In this document: positions 20,072 through 29,315 of the stretch, piece after piece
Layout of the letters: each line of letters begins with the position of its first letter
Position numbering within the stretch: position 1 is the first letter of the stretch
Origin: JANQPX01 sp965222015
GTDB lineage: Bacteria > Pseudomonadota > Alphaproteobacteria > Geminicoccales > Geminicoccaceae
Length of the DNA stretch: 64,000 nt
Direction of reading: 5' to 3'
Assembly: GCA_965222015.1 (NCBI GenBank)
Contig: CBDCTL010000024.1
Coordinates: 558,001 to 622,000 of the forward strand
The notes under the pieces: model-generated
Told to the model about the DNA's origin: nothing
The model's input: only the letters and a program-made list of their open reading frames with translations
Database searches by the model: none
Made by a program: the position numbers and the translations under genes

Positions 20072-21673
20072 ATGAACGAACGGCAGTCTTCGATCCGCAG
20101 CGCCGGCATCAGCGCGCTGGCGGCCGCCGCACTCGGTCTTTTCACCATGTCGCCGCTTCATGCTGCCGAGGTCAGGATCGGCAATGCCGGCGAGCCGGAC
20201 ACCCTCGATCCGCACCACGCGTCAGGCACCTGGGAGAACCGGATCATCGGCGACATGTTCATGGGCCTGACCACCGAGGCCGCGGACGCCTCGGTCATCC
20301 CGGGCGCCGCCGAAAGCTGGACGGTGAGCGACGACGGCCTCGTCTACACCTTCACCCTGCGCGATCACGCCTGGTCGGACGGCACCCCCGTCACCGCCGG
20401 TGACTTCGTTTTCGCCATGCGCCGCCTGCTCGCCCCCGAGACCGCGGCGGAATACGCCTCGATCATGTACACGCTGAAAAACGCCAAGGCGCTGAACGAA
20501 GCGTCGATGGAGGGCATGGACAATCTCGGCGTCGTCGCGATCGACGACAGGACGCTCGAGATCACGCTCGAATATCCCGCCCCCTACTTCATCGAGCAGC
20601 TCACCCATTACACCGCCTTTCCGATCCCGAAGCACAAGGTCGAGGAGCTGGGCGAGGACTGGGTGAAGCCGGAGAACATCGTCTCCAACGGCGCCTATAC
20701 CGTGACCGAGTGGGTGCCCAACACCCATGTGCGCTCGGTCAGGAACGAGGCGTTCTACGACGCAGCGAACGTCGCCATCGACAGCGTCGTCTATTTCCCG
20801 GCCGAGGAGCGCAACGCCGCCACCAAGCAGTTCCGCGCCGGCGAGATCGACATGCAGTACGACTTCGCCTCCGAGCAGATCGACTGGCTGAAGGAGAACA
20901 TGCCGGAAGAGACCCGGATCAGCCCCTATCTCGGCATCTACTACTACCCGATCAACACATCGAAGCCGCCCTTCGACAATGTCGATGTGCGCCAGGCACT
21001 CGCGATGGCGATCGATCGGGAGGCGATCACCGACAAGGTGCTGAAGACCGGCGAGATCCCCGCCTACAGCTTCGTGCCGCCCAAGGCCGGCGACTATGGC
21101 GAGCCCGCTTACGTCGACTGGAAGGATTTTTCGTACCAGGACCGTGTCGCCAAGGCGCGAGAGCTGCTGGCCGGCGCCGGTTTCGGTCCGGACAAACCGC
21201 TGGAGCTTCAGCTCCGCTACAACACCTCTGAAAACCACAAGAAAATCGCGATTGCGGTCGCCGCGATGTGGAAGCAGATCGGCGTCCAGGCCGAGCTCTT
21301 CAACGCCGAGGTCAAGGTCCACTACAACGACCTGCAGCAGGGCAATTTCGACATCGCCCGCGCCGGCTGGATCGCCGACTACAACGACCCCCAGAATTTT
21401 TTGTATCTGATGGAGACTGACACCGGGCCGCTGAACTACGCGCGTTTTTCCAATGCCGAGTATGACGACCTGATGAACCAGGCTGACGTCGAGACCGATC
21501 CCGCCGCGCGCAACGACTTCATGCGCCGAGCCGAAGCCATCGCCATGGCCGAGATGCCCAACATCCCGATCAACTACTACATCTCGAAAAATCTGGTGTC
21601 CTCCCGGGTGCAGGGCTATGTCGACAACACCAAGGACATCCACCGCACCCGTTTTCTGGCACTTGCCGAGTAG
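20072..21673 (+). CDS. Oligopeptide ABC transporter, periplasmic binding protein
   Basis: A 533-residue family 5 extracellular binding protein of the OppA type. The ATG at 20072 has a GGAGG box six bases upstream and starts a signal peptide ending at SPLHAAEV. Family signatures follow: GEPDTLDPHHASGTW, PGAAESWTVSDDGLVYTFTL, VRQALAMAIDREAI and the C-terminal NIPINYYISKNLV. It would capture peptides in the periplasm for the permeases at 22332 and 23454. A 658-base gap with repeat R1 copy B separates it from those permeases. This fits a layout where the binding protein is made in excess, but the sequence alone does not show that. Confidence 0.92.
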   Translation: MNERQSSIRSAGISALAAAALGLFTMSPLHAAEVRIGNAGEPDTLDPHHASGTWENRIIGDMFMGLTTEAADASVIPGAAESWTVSDDGLVYTFTLRDHAWSDGTPVTAGDFVFAMRRLLAPETAAEYASIMYTLKNAKALNEASMEGMDNLGVVAIDDRTLEITLEYPAPYFIEQLTHYTAFPIPKHKVEELGEDWVKPENIVSNGAYTVTEWVPNTHVRSVRNEAFYDAANVAIDSVVYFPAEERNAATKQFRAGEIDMQYDFASEQIDWLKENMPEETRISPYLGIYYYPINTSKPPFDNVDVRQALAMAIDREAITDKVLKTGEIPAYSFVPPKAGDYGEPAYVDWKDFSYQDRVAKARELLAGAGFGPDKPLELQLRYNTSENHKKIAIAVAAMWKQIGVQAELFNAEVKVHYNDLQQGNFDIARAGWIADYNDPQNFLYLMETDTGPLNYARFSNAEYDDLMNQADVETDPAARNDFMRRAEAIAMAEMPNIPINYYISKNLVSSRVQGYVDNTKDIHRTRFLALAE

Positions 21674-21819
21674 CCGCCGCCTGCCAGGCGGGAGCGATTT
21701 GCGACATAACCGCGCAATAAGCTCCCGTTGGTCATGCCCGGACTCGACCTTGGCCTCCGCCTGTCCGCCTTTCGGTGACGTCAGGGCGCGGGCGGACAGC
21801 GGCGGGCCAGGCCGAAGTC

Positions 21820-22210
21820 CACGCATCGACGTCGGTGCATCGACGGCACTGCCGTCGGATGCAGGAAGACGCAAATCGCGGAAGCAAAGCCTTCACTTTT
21901 CCTTGACCAAACCCCGCTATCCTGCAGCAAGTTTGGTGGCCCATGCGCCCCTCGGAGTCCGAGCCTCGCCCCGCCTTTTCCGGCGGACGGGCGGATTCCC
22001 AGGGTCGCATGGACCAGATCCCCATGGTCGCATCCATGGGTTAACCGGTCGTAGAGAGGGCCGGAAAAATGCCGTTGGTCTGACAATAGGTATAGTCAAA
22101 ACCGCGACGACGACTCCGGCAGCCAGATGTGACGATCGCGTCATTCCGAACGGCGCGCCGACGATGCAGCAAGCGGCCTCGCCTTTCACTGTGTTTGGCC
22201 AGCACATCAG
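21820..22210 (+). repeat. R1 interspersed hairpin repeat, copy B
   Basis: The arms 21938-21961 and 21992-22015 match at 20 of 24 positions. The loop GAGCCTCGCCCCGCC is nearly identical to copies C and D. The left flank CATCGACGGC...GCCGTC is shared with copy D; the right flank ends GCGGCCTCGCCTTTCACTG then GTTTGGCCAGCACATCAG. It fills most of the gap between the binding-protein gene and its permease genes. The rest of 21674-22331 shows nothing else recognisable. Confidence 0.75.
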
Positions 22211-22331
22211 CAGAAGAACTTGGACGAAACAGGCCGCGATAAGAAAAGCCCGGGTGAAAAAGGCTTCAGGGAAAGACGAGAGGCCAAGATCGGCGGATCA
22301 GATCAGGTCGAAGAGGTTCTGAATCCGGACC

Positions 22332-23264
22332 ATGGCCGCCTTTCTCCTCCGTCGCCTCCTGATCAGCATCCCGACCCTTCTCGCAGTGGTCACCATCGCG
22401 TTCTTCATGATGCGCATAGCGCCGGGCGGCCCGTTCGACGAGGAGCGCGCACTGCCGCCGCAGATCGAGAAGAACGTGCTCGCCGCCTATGACCTCGATC
22501 AGCCGCTGATCGTCCAATATTTTCGTTACGTGACCGGCGTGCTCCAGGGGGATTTCGGACCAAGCTTCAAATATCGGGACTTCTCCGTCGCGGAGCTTCT
22601 GGCGACCGGCTTCCCGCCGAGCCTCATGGTCGGCGGCAGCGCCCTCGTCCTCGCGATCGTCGTCGGCATCACGCTCGGCACCGTCGCGGCTCTTCGCCAG
22701 AACAGTGCCGTCGACCACAGCGTCATGGCCACGGCAATGACCGGCATCGCGATTCCGAATTTCGTCATGGCGCCGCTGCTCACCCTCATCTTCGGCGTCT
22801 TCCTCGGCTGGCTTCCGGTCGCAGGTTGGGGCGGCGGCTCGTTCAGGAACTTGCTGCTCCCGGTGATCGCCCTCGCCCTCCCCCAGATCGCCTATATCGC
22901 GCGCCTGACCCGGGGCAGCATGATCGAGACGCTGGGCGCCAATTTCATCCGCACCGCCCGCGCCAAGGGGCTTCGCGAGCGCATCGTGGTCGTCCGACAC
23001 GCGCTCAAAGGCGCGCTTCTCCCGGTAGTCTCCTATCTCGGCCCGGCGGCGGCCCAGCTGATCAGCGGCTCCCTCGTGATCGAGCAAATCTTCGGGATTC
23101 CCGGCATCGGCCGCTACTTCATCCAGGGCGCCCTCAATCGCGACTACACCCTCGTCATGGGCACCGTCATCGTCTACGCGCTGCTGATCCTCATCCTCAA
23201 CCTGATCGTCGACCTCCTCTACGGCCTCCTCGACCCCAAAGGCGGCGGGGCGCCGCGGCCTTGA
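22332..23264 (+). CDS. Oligopeptide ABC transporter permease (OppB type)
   Basis: A 310-residue inner-membrane permease with about six helices. The N-terminal MAAFLLRRLLISIPTLLAV is typical of OppB/DppB, as is the EAA-like loop FIRTARAKGLRERIVVVRHA that contacts the ATPases, followed by LISGSLVIEQIFGIPGIG. It forms the translocation pore together with the permease at 23454. Its stop overlaps the first base of a 119-bp tandem duplication that lies between the two permease genes. Confidence 0.93.
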   Translation: MAAFLLRRLLISIPTLLAVVTIAFFMMRIAPGGPFDEERALPPQIEKNVLAAYDLDQPLIVQYFRYVTGVLQGDFGPSFKYRDFSVAELLATGFPPSLMVGGSALVLAIVVGITLGTVAALRQNSAVDHSVMATAMTGIAIPNFVMAPLLTLIFGVFLGWLPVAGWGGGSFRNLLLPVIALALPQIAYIARLTRGSMIETLGANFIRTARAKGLRERIVVVRHALKGALLPVVSYLGPAAAQLISGSLVIEQIFGIPGIGRYFIQGALNRDYTLVMGTVIVYALLILILNLIVDLLYGLLDPKGGGAPRP

Positions 23265-23501
23265 CTTGCCTGGGGCTACGGGCGGCCGCGTGCCCGGCTT
23301 TTATGCGTGACGACAAGCTCGGAGGCCTGACGCCATGACCCACATGGCAGAACTCAGGCAAGAGCCTGCAACGGCCCGCTGCACTTGCCTGGGGCCACGG
23401 GCGGCCACCAGCCCGGCTTTCAAGCGCGATGACAAGCGGGAAGGCCCAGTGCCATGAGCAGCCGGGCCGAACTCAGGCAAGTCGAGCCCGGAGGCGCTGC
23501 G
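23264..23501 (+). repeat. 119-bp imperfect tandem duplication across an ABC permease start
   Basis: Unit 1 (23264-23382) and unit 2 (23383-23501) share ACTTGCCTGGGGC, ACGGGCGGCC, GCCCGGCTTT, GACAAGC, GCCATGA and GAACTCAGGCAAG in the same order and spacing. The unit includes the ribosome site and first codons of the OppC-type gene: the ATG at 23335 lies exactly 119 bases before the true ATG at 23454. The units have diverged, so the duplication is not recent. Confidence 0.85.
23335..23457 (+). CDS. Vestigial 40-residue leader ORF from a duplicated permease start
   Basis: This ORF starts at the duplicated copy of the OppC-type start codon (MTHMAELRQEPATARC...), has its own CGGAGG box nine bases upstream, and runs through unit 2 to a TGA overlapping the true ATG at 23454 as ATGA. 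If translated it would couple translation to the permease gene. The peptide has no family signature. It could simply be a by-product of duplication. Confidence 0.35.
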   Translation: MTHMAELRQEPATARCTCLGPRAATSPAFKRDDKREGPVP

Positions 23502-24347
23502 GCCCGCAGCCTGCGGCAGGATGCGTTCAGGCGATTGAAGCAGAACAAGGCGGCAATGGTGTCGATGGCGATTCTCGCGGTGATCGCCCTTCTCGCGATC
23601 TTCGCACCGCTGCTCAGCCCCCATCCGCTGGACGAGATCTACTGGGAGCGCATACAGGCACCGCCGGATTTTTCGCACGCCCATTGGTTCGGCACGGACG
23701 GCAATGGCCGGGATCTCTTCATCCGCACCCTTTACGGCGGCCGCATTTCGCTCATGGTCGGCATCCTCGCGACCCTGGTGAGCCTGGTGATCGGTGTCAC
23801 CTACGGCGCCATCTCGGGCTATGCCGGCGGTCGGGTGGACGATCTGATGATGCGCATCGTCGACATCATCTACGCCCTTCCCTTCACCTTCTTCGTGATC
23901 ATCCTGATGGTCGTCTTCGGCCGCCAGATTTTCCTGATCTTCGTCGCCATCGGCGCGGTCGAGTGGCTGACCATGGCGCGCATCGTGCGCGGCCAGACCC
24001 TCTCGATCAAGAATCGCGAATTCGTCGAGGCCGCACGCGCCGCGGGCGTCTCCAACACCGCGATCGTCCGCCGCCACATCGTCCCCAACCTGCTCGGCCC
24101 GGTCATCGTCTACATGACGCTGACCATCCCCCAGGTGATCCTGCTCGAAAGCCTGCTCTCCTTCCTCGGCCTCGGCGTGCAGGAGCCGCTGACCAGCTGG
24201 GGCGTCCTGATCTCGGAAGGGGCGGAGACAATGGAGAGTGCCCCCTGGATGCTGATCTTCCCCGCCATCTTTCTCGCCCTCACCCTGTTCTGCTTCAACT
24301 TCATCGGCGACGGTCTCCGCGATGCCCTCGACCCAAAGGACCGCTAG
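23454..24347 (+). CDS. Oligopeptide ABC transporter permease (OppC type)
   Basis: A 297-residue permease. It has the OppC-type soluble N-terminus (RQDAFRRLKQNKAAMVSM), a first helix VIALLAIFAPLL, then GTDGNGRDLFIRTLYGGRISL, typical of the OppC/DppC group. The EAA loop is EFVEAARAAGVSNTAIVRRH, and the C-terminus reads FNFIGDGLRDALDPKD. It pairs with the permease at 22332. GGGAAGG nine bases upstream is the ribosome site. The stop TAG is the first codon of an R2 repeat, and 448 non-coding bases holding R2 and R1 follow before the ATPase genes. Confidence 0.93.
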   Translation: MSSRAELRQVEPGGAAARSLRQDAFRRLKQNKAAMVSMAILAVIALLAIFAPLLSPHPLDEIYWERIQAPPDFSHAHWFGTDGNGRDLFIRTLYGGRISLMVGILATLVSLVIGVTYGAISGYAGGRVDDLMMRIVDIIYALPFTFFVIILMVVFGRQIFLIFVAIGAVEWLTMARIVRGQTLSIKNREFVEAARAAGVSNTAIVRRHIVPNLLGPVIVYMTLTIPQVILLESLLSFLGLGVQEPLTSWGVLISEGAETMESAPWMLIFPAIFLALTLFCFNFIGDGLRDALDPKDR

Positions 24348-24420
24348 CGGTGGCGCGACCACCTCGTCGACCTGGACTGGTCGAGCCTGGGTCGTCGGTA
24401 TGCTGCCCGGTCTACGGCAT
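24344..24420 (+). repeat. R2 repeat at the OppC-type permease stop codon
   Basis: CTAGCGGTGGCGCGACCACCTC begins at the TAG stop (24345-24347) in a variant of the R2 core. It continues GACCTGGACTGG and GTCGTCGGTATGCTGCC, matching the right part of the copy after pntA. Confidence 0.6.
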
Positions 24421-24429
24421 GCCCGCCGA

Positions 24430-24725
24430 AACGCGTGGGACTGAAATGCGCGGGAACAGCCGGAGCCGTAATTCTAAGTTAACCAAGGCCAGCCATGCTG
24501 CTTGGTGGCCCATGCGATCCTGGGAATCCGAGCCTCGCCCGACCTTTTCTGACGGGCTGGCGGATTCCCAGGATCGCATGGACCAAAGGCCACCATGATC
24601 GAAAAGAATGAAGAAATGCTTACTGTTCCTGAGGGCAAAATGTGATGATCGATTTCTTTCCAACCGCTCGAAGAGGATGCATCGAGCGGCCTCGCTTTTC
24701 TCCATGTTTGACCAGCGCATCGGTC
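24430..24725 (+). repeat. R1 interspersed hairpin repeat, copy C
   Basis: The arms 24507-24530 and 24561-24584 match at 23 of 24 positions, enclosed by a further TGGTGGCC/GGCCACCA pair. The loop begins AGCCTCGCCCGACC. The right flank CATCGAGCGGCCTCGCTTTT and GTTTGACCAGCGCATCGG matches copies A, B and D. It lies between permease and ATPase genes of one ABC operon and so probably in their mRNA. Confidence 0.8.
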
Positions 24726-24795
24726 AATTTCGGGGGTGCATGTCGATGCAAACTGACCCGGCCTCACCCGCGTGTTCCGGACAAGTGAAGGACCC

Positions 24796-25761
24796 ATGAG
24801 CGCGCTTTTGGACGTCGAAGACCTCACGATCCGCTTCGCCTCGCCGGACGGCGAGGTGACCGCCGCCGATCGCATCGGCTTCACCGTCGATGCGGGCGAG
24901 ACCGTGGGGCTGGTCGGCGAGAGCGGATCGGGCAAATCCCAGACCGTGCTGGCGCTCATGGGTCTTCTTGCGAAAAACGGGCGGGCGGAAGGGCGAGTGC
25001 GGTTCGGGCAAAAGGACCTGTTGACACTGTCCGCGCCGGACCTCAATCGCGTCCGCGGCGTCGACATCGCGATGATTTTTCAGGACCCGATGACCGCGCT
25101 CAATCCCTATCTGAAAATCTCGCGCCAGATGACCGAGGTGCTGATCGAGCACAAAGGCGCCGACGCCGCGAGCGCCCGGAAGAAGAGCATCGAGCTGCTC
25201 GATCTGGTCGGCATCCCCGACGCGAGAGGCCGCATCGACCTCTACCCCCACGAGTTCTCGGGCGGCATGCGCCAGCGGGTGATGATCGCGATCGCGCTTC
25301 TGTGCGAGCCGAAACTTCTGATCGCGGACGAGCCCACCACCGCCCTCGACGTCACCGTGCAGGCGCAGATTCTCGAACTTCTGCAGGCGCTCCGCGAGGA
25401 ACGCGACATGGCCATCCTGCTGATCACCCACGATCTCGGCGTGATCGCCGGTCTCGCCGACCGGGTGCTGGTGATGTATGGCGGGCGCATCGTCGAGGAA
25501 GGCCCGGTCGACCCGGTTTTTTCGAACCCCGCGCACCCCTACACGAAGGGCCTGCTGCGCTCCTCGCCGCGGCTGGACGAGACCCGCGCCGAGGCTCTCG
25601 CTACCATCCCCGGCCAACCGCCGAACCTCCAGGCATTGCCCGACGGCTGCACCTTCGCGCCCCGCTGCCCCAGGCGCTTCGACCGCTGCAGCGAGGTGCC
25701 GAACCTCGACCTGATCGGCACGGGCCGGCGCAAGGCCTGCCACCTGGAAGGGTTGCCATGA
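24796..25761 (+). CDS. Oligopeptide ABC transporter ATPase (OppD type)
   Basis: A 321-residue ATPase from the ATG at 24796 (MSALLDVEDLTIRF). Walker A is GESGSGKSQ, the Q-loop IFQDPMTALNPY, the signature FSGGMRQRVMIA, Walker B LLIADEPTTALDV, and the switch His is in ITHDLGV. The C-terminus carries the OppD/DppD extension with FAPRCPRRFDRC, a Cys-rich loop that binds an Fe-S cluster in some relatives. It powers import with the OppF-type partner, whose start overlaps this stop by four bases (ATGA). Confidence 0.93.
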   Translation: MSALLDVEDLTIRFASPDGEVTAADRIGFTVDAGETVGLVGESGSGKSQTVLALMGLLAKNGRAEGRVRFGQKDLLTLSAPDLNRVRGVDIAMIFQDPMTALNPYLKISRQMTEVLIEHKGADAASARKKSIELLDLVGIPDARGRIDLYPHEFSGGMRQRVMIAIALLCEPKLLIADEPTTALDVTVQAQILELLQALREERDMAILLITHDLGVIAGLADRVLVMYGGRIVEEGPVDPVFSNPAHPYTKGLLRSSPRLDETRAEALATIPGQPPNLQALPDGCTFAPRCPRRFDRCSEVPNLDLIGTGRRKACHLEGLP

Positions 25762-26756
25762 CCGACACGCCCCTCCTCGCGGTCGACAACCTGGCCGTCC
25801 ATTTCCCCATCCGCACCAGCGGCATCGTGAACGGTCAACGCCGTGCGTTGAGGGCGGTGGACGGGGTGAGCTTCACGCTGCGTGAAGGCGAAACGCTCGG
25901 CATCGTCGGCGAGAGCGGCTGCGGCAAGAGCACGCTCGGGCGCGCCGTGCTTCGATTGATCGAGCCGACGGCCGGGCGCATCGCCTGGCTCGGGCGGGAT
26001 TTTCTCGGCCTCGATGCATCGAGCCTCCGCGCCGAGCGCAAAAACGCGCAGATCATCTTTCAGGACCCGCCCGCGTCCCTCAACCCGCGCATGACCATCG
26101 GGTCGATCATCGCCGAGCCGCTGATCACCCACGAGCCCGGCCTCGCCAAAGCCGAGGTCGAGGCGCGCGTCCGCGCCGCGATGGAGGAGACCGGCCTCCT
26201 GCCCGGCATGATCAACCGCTACCCGCACGAATTCTCCGGCGGCCAGTGCCAGCGGGTCGGCATTGCTCGCGCAATGATCCTTCGCCCCAAGCTGATCGTC
26301 TGCGACGAGCCGGTTTCCGCCCTCGACGTCTCGATCCAGGGCCAGATCGTCAACCTCCTGATGCAGCTCCAGCGGGATTTCGGCCTCGCCCTTCTGTTCA
26401 TCAGCCACGACCTCTCGGTGGTCCGCCATATCAGCCACCGCATCCTGGTCCTCTATCTCGGCAAGGTCATGGAGATCGCGAGGCGCGACGGCCTCTACTT
26501 GGCGCCGCGTCACCCCTATACGCAGGCACTCATTTCGGCCGTGCCGATCCCGGATCCGGCGCTGGAGCGTAGGAAGAAACGGATCGTCCTCGAAGGCGAC
26601 CTGCCCTCCCCGCTCGACCCGCCCTCCGGCTGTATTTTTCGAACGCGCTGCCGCCACGCGAGCGATGTCTGCGCCGAGAAAGTGCCGGTGCTGGAACGGG
26701 TCGACGACGGTCACGAGGTGGCGTGCCATCACTGGGAGGAGGTGGTGGCGACATGA
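25758..26756 (+). CDS. Oligopeptide ABC transporter ATPase (OppF type)
   Basis: A 332-residue ATPase translationally coupled to the gene before it. Walker A is GESGCGKST, the Q-loop IIFQDPPASLNPR, the signature FSGGQCQRVGIARA, Walker B LIVCDEPVSALDVS, and the switch region FISHDLSVV. The C-terminal extension has GCIFRTRCRHASDVC, again with the Cys pattern of this group. The Cys within the signature motif (GGQCQR in place of GGQRQR) is unusual. It ends 19 bases from the convergent stop of the second peptide ABC system. Confidence 0.93.
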   Translation: MTDTPLLAVDNLAVHFPIRTSGIVNGQRRALRAVDGVSFTLREGETLGIVGESGCGKSTLGRAVLRLIEPTAGRIAWLGRDFLGLDASSLRAERKNAQIIFQDPPASLNPRMTIGSIIAEPLITHEPGLAKAEVEARVRAAMEETGLLPGMINRYPHEFSGGQCQRVGIARAMILRPKLIVCDEPVSALDVSIQGQIVNLLMQLQRDFGLALLFISHDLSVVRHISHRILVLYLGKVMEIARRDGLYLAPRHPYTQALISAVPIPDPALERRKKRIVLEGDLPSPLDPPSGCIFRTRCRHASDVCAEKVPVLERVDDGHEVACHHWEEVVAT

Positions 26757-26775
26757 TCGCAAACGGGGACATGTC

Positions 26776-28395
26776 TCACCCCGCCACTGCCCGCGCCCGC
26801 CGCCGCTCCGCCTGAACCTCCGGGTCCGGGTGCAGGCTCGCGGCCAGGAGTGCTTGGGTATAGGCCTCGCGTGGATGTTCGAAAATTTCGCGCACGGGGC
26901 CCTGCTCGACGATGCGGCCGCCCTGCATGACGACCACGCGGTGGGCGAAATCGCGGACCAGCGGGAGGTCGTGGGCGATGAAGATGTAGGAGAGGCCGAG
27001 CTCGTCCTGAAGACGGTTAAGAAGGGTGATCACCTGGGCCTGGATGGAGACGTCGAGGGCGGAGACCGCCTCGTCGCAGATCACCAGCTTCGGTTCGAGG
27101 GCGAGGGCGCGGGCGATGGCGATGCGCTGCCGCTGGCCGCCGGAGAACTGGTGCGGGTAACGGCTGACATGGCCAGGATCGAGACCGACCTGCTCCAGAA
27201 GCTCCCGGACGCGCGCCGCCCAACGGTCCTTCGGCAGGATTTCCGGGTGGATGACGAAGGCCTCGGCGATCAGGTCACCCGCGGTCATGCGCGGATTGAG
27301 CGACTGGGTCGGGTCCTGAAAGACCATCTGGATCTCGCGCCGGATCCCGAACAGGTCGGACGCCGGCATCGTAATCAGGTCTTTTCCCTGGTAATAGGCG
27401 GCGCCTGACGTTGCGTCTTCGAGGCGAAGCAGAGTCTTGGCCAATGTCGACTTGCCGGAACCGGACTCGCCGACGATCGCCACGGTCTCCCCCGGCAGCA
27501 CGGTAAAGCTCGCCTGGTCGAGCGCCACGAAGTCGCCGAAATGCTTGGACAGGCGATCGACTTCGAGGATCGGCCTGATGCCGGTCGTCAGCGGCTCGGC
27601 CATCTCGCCGGTGCCGGGCACGGCTGCGATCAACTTTTTCGTGTAGGGGTGGTCAGGGCTCCCGTAAACGCGGGCGGCCGTGCCGCATTCGACGATTTCG
27701 CCGGCGTTCATCACCACCACGCGGTCGGCGACTTCCGCGACCACGCCGAGGTCGTGGGTGATCAGCAGGAGACCCATGCCAGTCTCCTGCTGCAGCTCTT
27801 CGAGCAGCGCCAGGATCTGCGCCTGGACGGTGACGTCGAGGGCGGTGGTCGGCTCGTCGGCGATCAGGATGTCGGGCTTGAGCGCCAGCGCCATGGCGAT
27901 CATCAGGCGCTGACGCTGCCCGCCCGAGAACTGGTGCGGATATCTCTTCGAACTTGCCTCCGACTCGGGAATGCCGACACGCTCCAGCAGTTGCAGCGCC
28001 GTATCGGCCGCAAGTCTCCGCTCGACGCCGTGCGTCGTGAGGGATTCGGTGAGCTGGAAGCCGGCGGTGTAGACGGGGTTGAGGTGGCTGAGCGGGTCCT
28101 GGAAGATCATGGCGATCTTCTTGCCGTTGATCTCCCTTCTTTCGTCTTCCGACAGTTTCAGGAGATCGCGGCCGTCATAGAAAACTTCGCCCGATGTGAT
28201 TTCGCCTGGCGGACAGTCGATCAGGTTCATGATGGCGGAGGCGGAGACGGACTTGCCGGAGCCTGACTCGCCCAGGATCGCCAGGCACTCGCCGCGATCG
28301 AGATGCCAACTCACGGCACGCACGGCGTGCACCGCTCCCTGGGCGGTGTGGAAGTCGACGGAGAGGTTCTTCACCTCCAGCAGATGGCCGCTCAC
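26776..28395 (-). CDS. Fused double-ATPase subunit of a peptide/nickel-type ABC importer
   Basis: A 539-residue protein with two complete ATPase domains (DppD-like then DppF-like). Domain 1 (about 5-260): GESGSGKSV, FSGGQRQRLMIAMA, ILIADEPTTALDV. Domain 2 (about 275-520): GESGSGKST, FSGGQRQRIAIARA, LVICDEAVSALDVS. The Walker B of domain 2 reads DEAVSALD in place of DEPVSALD. The start is a GTG at 28395 overlapping the TGA of the upstream permease (GTGA), indicating translational coupling. A longer frame upstream has no family match. The fused layout contrasts with the separate ATPases of the importer on the other strand. Confidence 0.92.
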   Translation of the reverse strand: MSGHLLEVKNLSVDFHTAQGAVHAVRAVSWHLDRGECLAILGESGSGKSVSASAIMNLIDCPPGEITSGEVFYDGRDLLKLSEDERREINGKKIAMIFQDPLSHLNPVYTAGFQLTESLTTHGVERRLAADTALQLLERVGIPESEASSKRYPHQFSGGQRQRLMIAMALALKPDILIADEPTTALDVTVQAQILALLEELQQETGMGLLLITHDLGVVAEVADRVVVMNAGEIVECGTAARVYGSPDHPYTKKLIAAVPGTGEMAEPLTTGIRPILEVDRLSKHFGDFVALDQASFTVLPGETVAIVGESGSGKSTLAKTLLRLEDATSGAAYYQGKDLITMPASDLFGIRREIQMVFQDPTQSLNPRMTAGDLIAEAFVIHPEILPKDRWAARVRELLEQVGLDPGHVSRYPHQFSGGQRQRIAIARALALEPKLVICDEAVSALDVSIQAQVITLLNRLQDELGLSYIFIAHDLPLVRDFAHRVVVMQGGRIVEQGPVREIFEHPREAYTQALLAASLHPDPEVQAERRRARAVAG

Positions 28396-29312
28396 GCCTT
28401 CTTCTCCGTGATCTCGAGGCGCCAGCGCTGCACCGGGTCGAGGGCGGTGCGCATCCAGCTGGAGAGAAGGTTGAGCGAGAGCGTGGTCAGGACGATCGCG
28501 AGACCCGGCCAGAAGGAGAGCCACCAGGCGGACGTCAGATAGGGCCGTCCCTGGGAGACCATCAGGCCCCAGGTGATCTCAGGCGGCTGGATGCCGATGC
28601 CGAGAAAGGAGAGCGAGGATTCCACCAGCACGACCAGCGCGAAGTCGAGGGTGGCGATAGTCACCAGGGTCGGCAGGATGATGGGGAGGATGTGGCGAAA
28701 CACGATGCGGCCGGTGGAGGCGCCCATCACCTTTGCGGCCTGCACGAACATGCGCTCGCGAATCTCCAGCACCTCGGCGCGCGCCGTGCGCAGATAGATC
28801 GGGATGCGCGTGATCGCCAGCACGATCACCAGGTTCAGGACCGAGGGCGGCAGCATGTACAGCACGATCACCGCGAGCAGCAGGGAGGGGAAGGACATGA
28901 TCACGTCGGCGAGGCGCATGATCACCTGGCTGGTGAGCTTCGAGGTGTAACCGGCGATCAGGCCGAGCGTCGTGCCGATGGCCAGCGAGCAGACGACCGC
29001 GCCCGCGGCCACCATGATCGTGTTCTGCGCGGCGACCATGATGCGCGCCAAAAGCGGCCGGCCGAGTGCGTCACCGCCGAGCCAGTAGAGCCAGCCCCTG
29101 GAAAAGTCGAAAGGCGGGGCGTTTCGGCCGCGCAGGTTCTGCTTGGTGGCAATGTCCTCGAACAGCAGTGGCCCGAACAGCGCGCAAAACAGGATGACGA
29201 CCAGAAAGATCGCGGCGCAAAACGCGAACTTGTCCCGCCACAGCATGCGCAACACCGACGCCGCCGACGCGGCGTGCGTGGACTCGACGGTGGTGTCGGA
29301 TCCAGCCGCCAT
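28392..29312 (-). CDS. Peptide/nickel-type ABC permease (DppC type)
   Basis: A 306-residue permease. It has a soluble N-terminal leader, then LWRDKFAFCAAIFLVVILF, the GGDALGRPLLARIMVAAQNT region, the EAA loop FVQAAKVMGASTGRIVFRH, and a C-terminus LLSSWMRTALDPVQRWRLE. It is the DppC-like half of the pore, partnered with the permease at 29316. Only three bases separate the two permease genes (29312 start, 29316 stop), and its stop overlaps the ATPase start, so the minus-strand genes form a tight operon. Confidence 0.92.
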   Translation of the reverse strand: MAAGSDTTVESTHAASAASVLRMLWRDKFAFCAAIFLVVILFCALFGPLLFEDIATKQNLRGRNAPPFDFSRGWLYWLGGDALGRPLLARIMVAAQNTIMVAAGAVVCSLAIGTTLGLIAGYTSKLTSQVIMRLADVIMSFPSLLLAVIVLYMLPPSVLNLVIVLAITRIPIYLRTARAEVLEIRERMFVQAAKVMGASTGRIVFRHILPIILPTLVTIATLDFALVVLVESSLSFLGIGIQPPEITWGLMVSQGRPYLTSAWWLSFWPGLAIVLTTLSLNLLSSWMRTALDPVQRWRLEITEKKA

Positions 29313-29315
29313 GGC

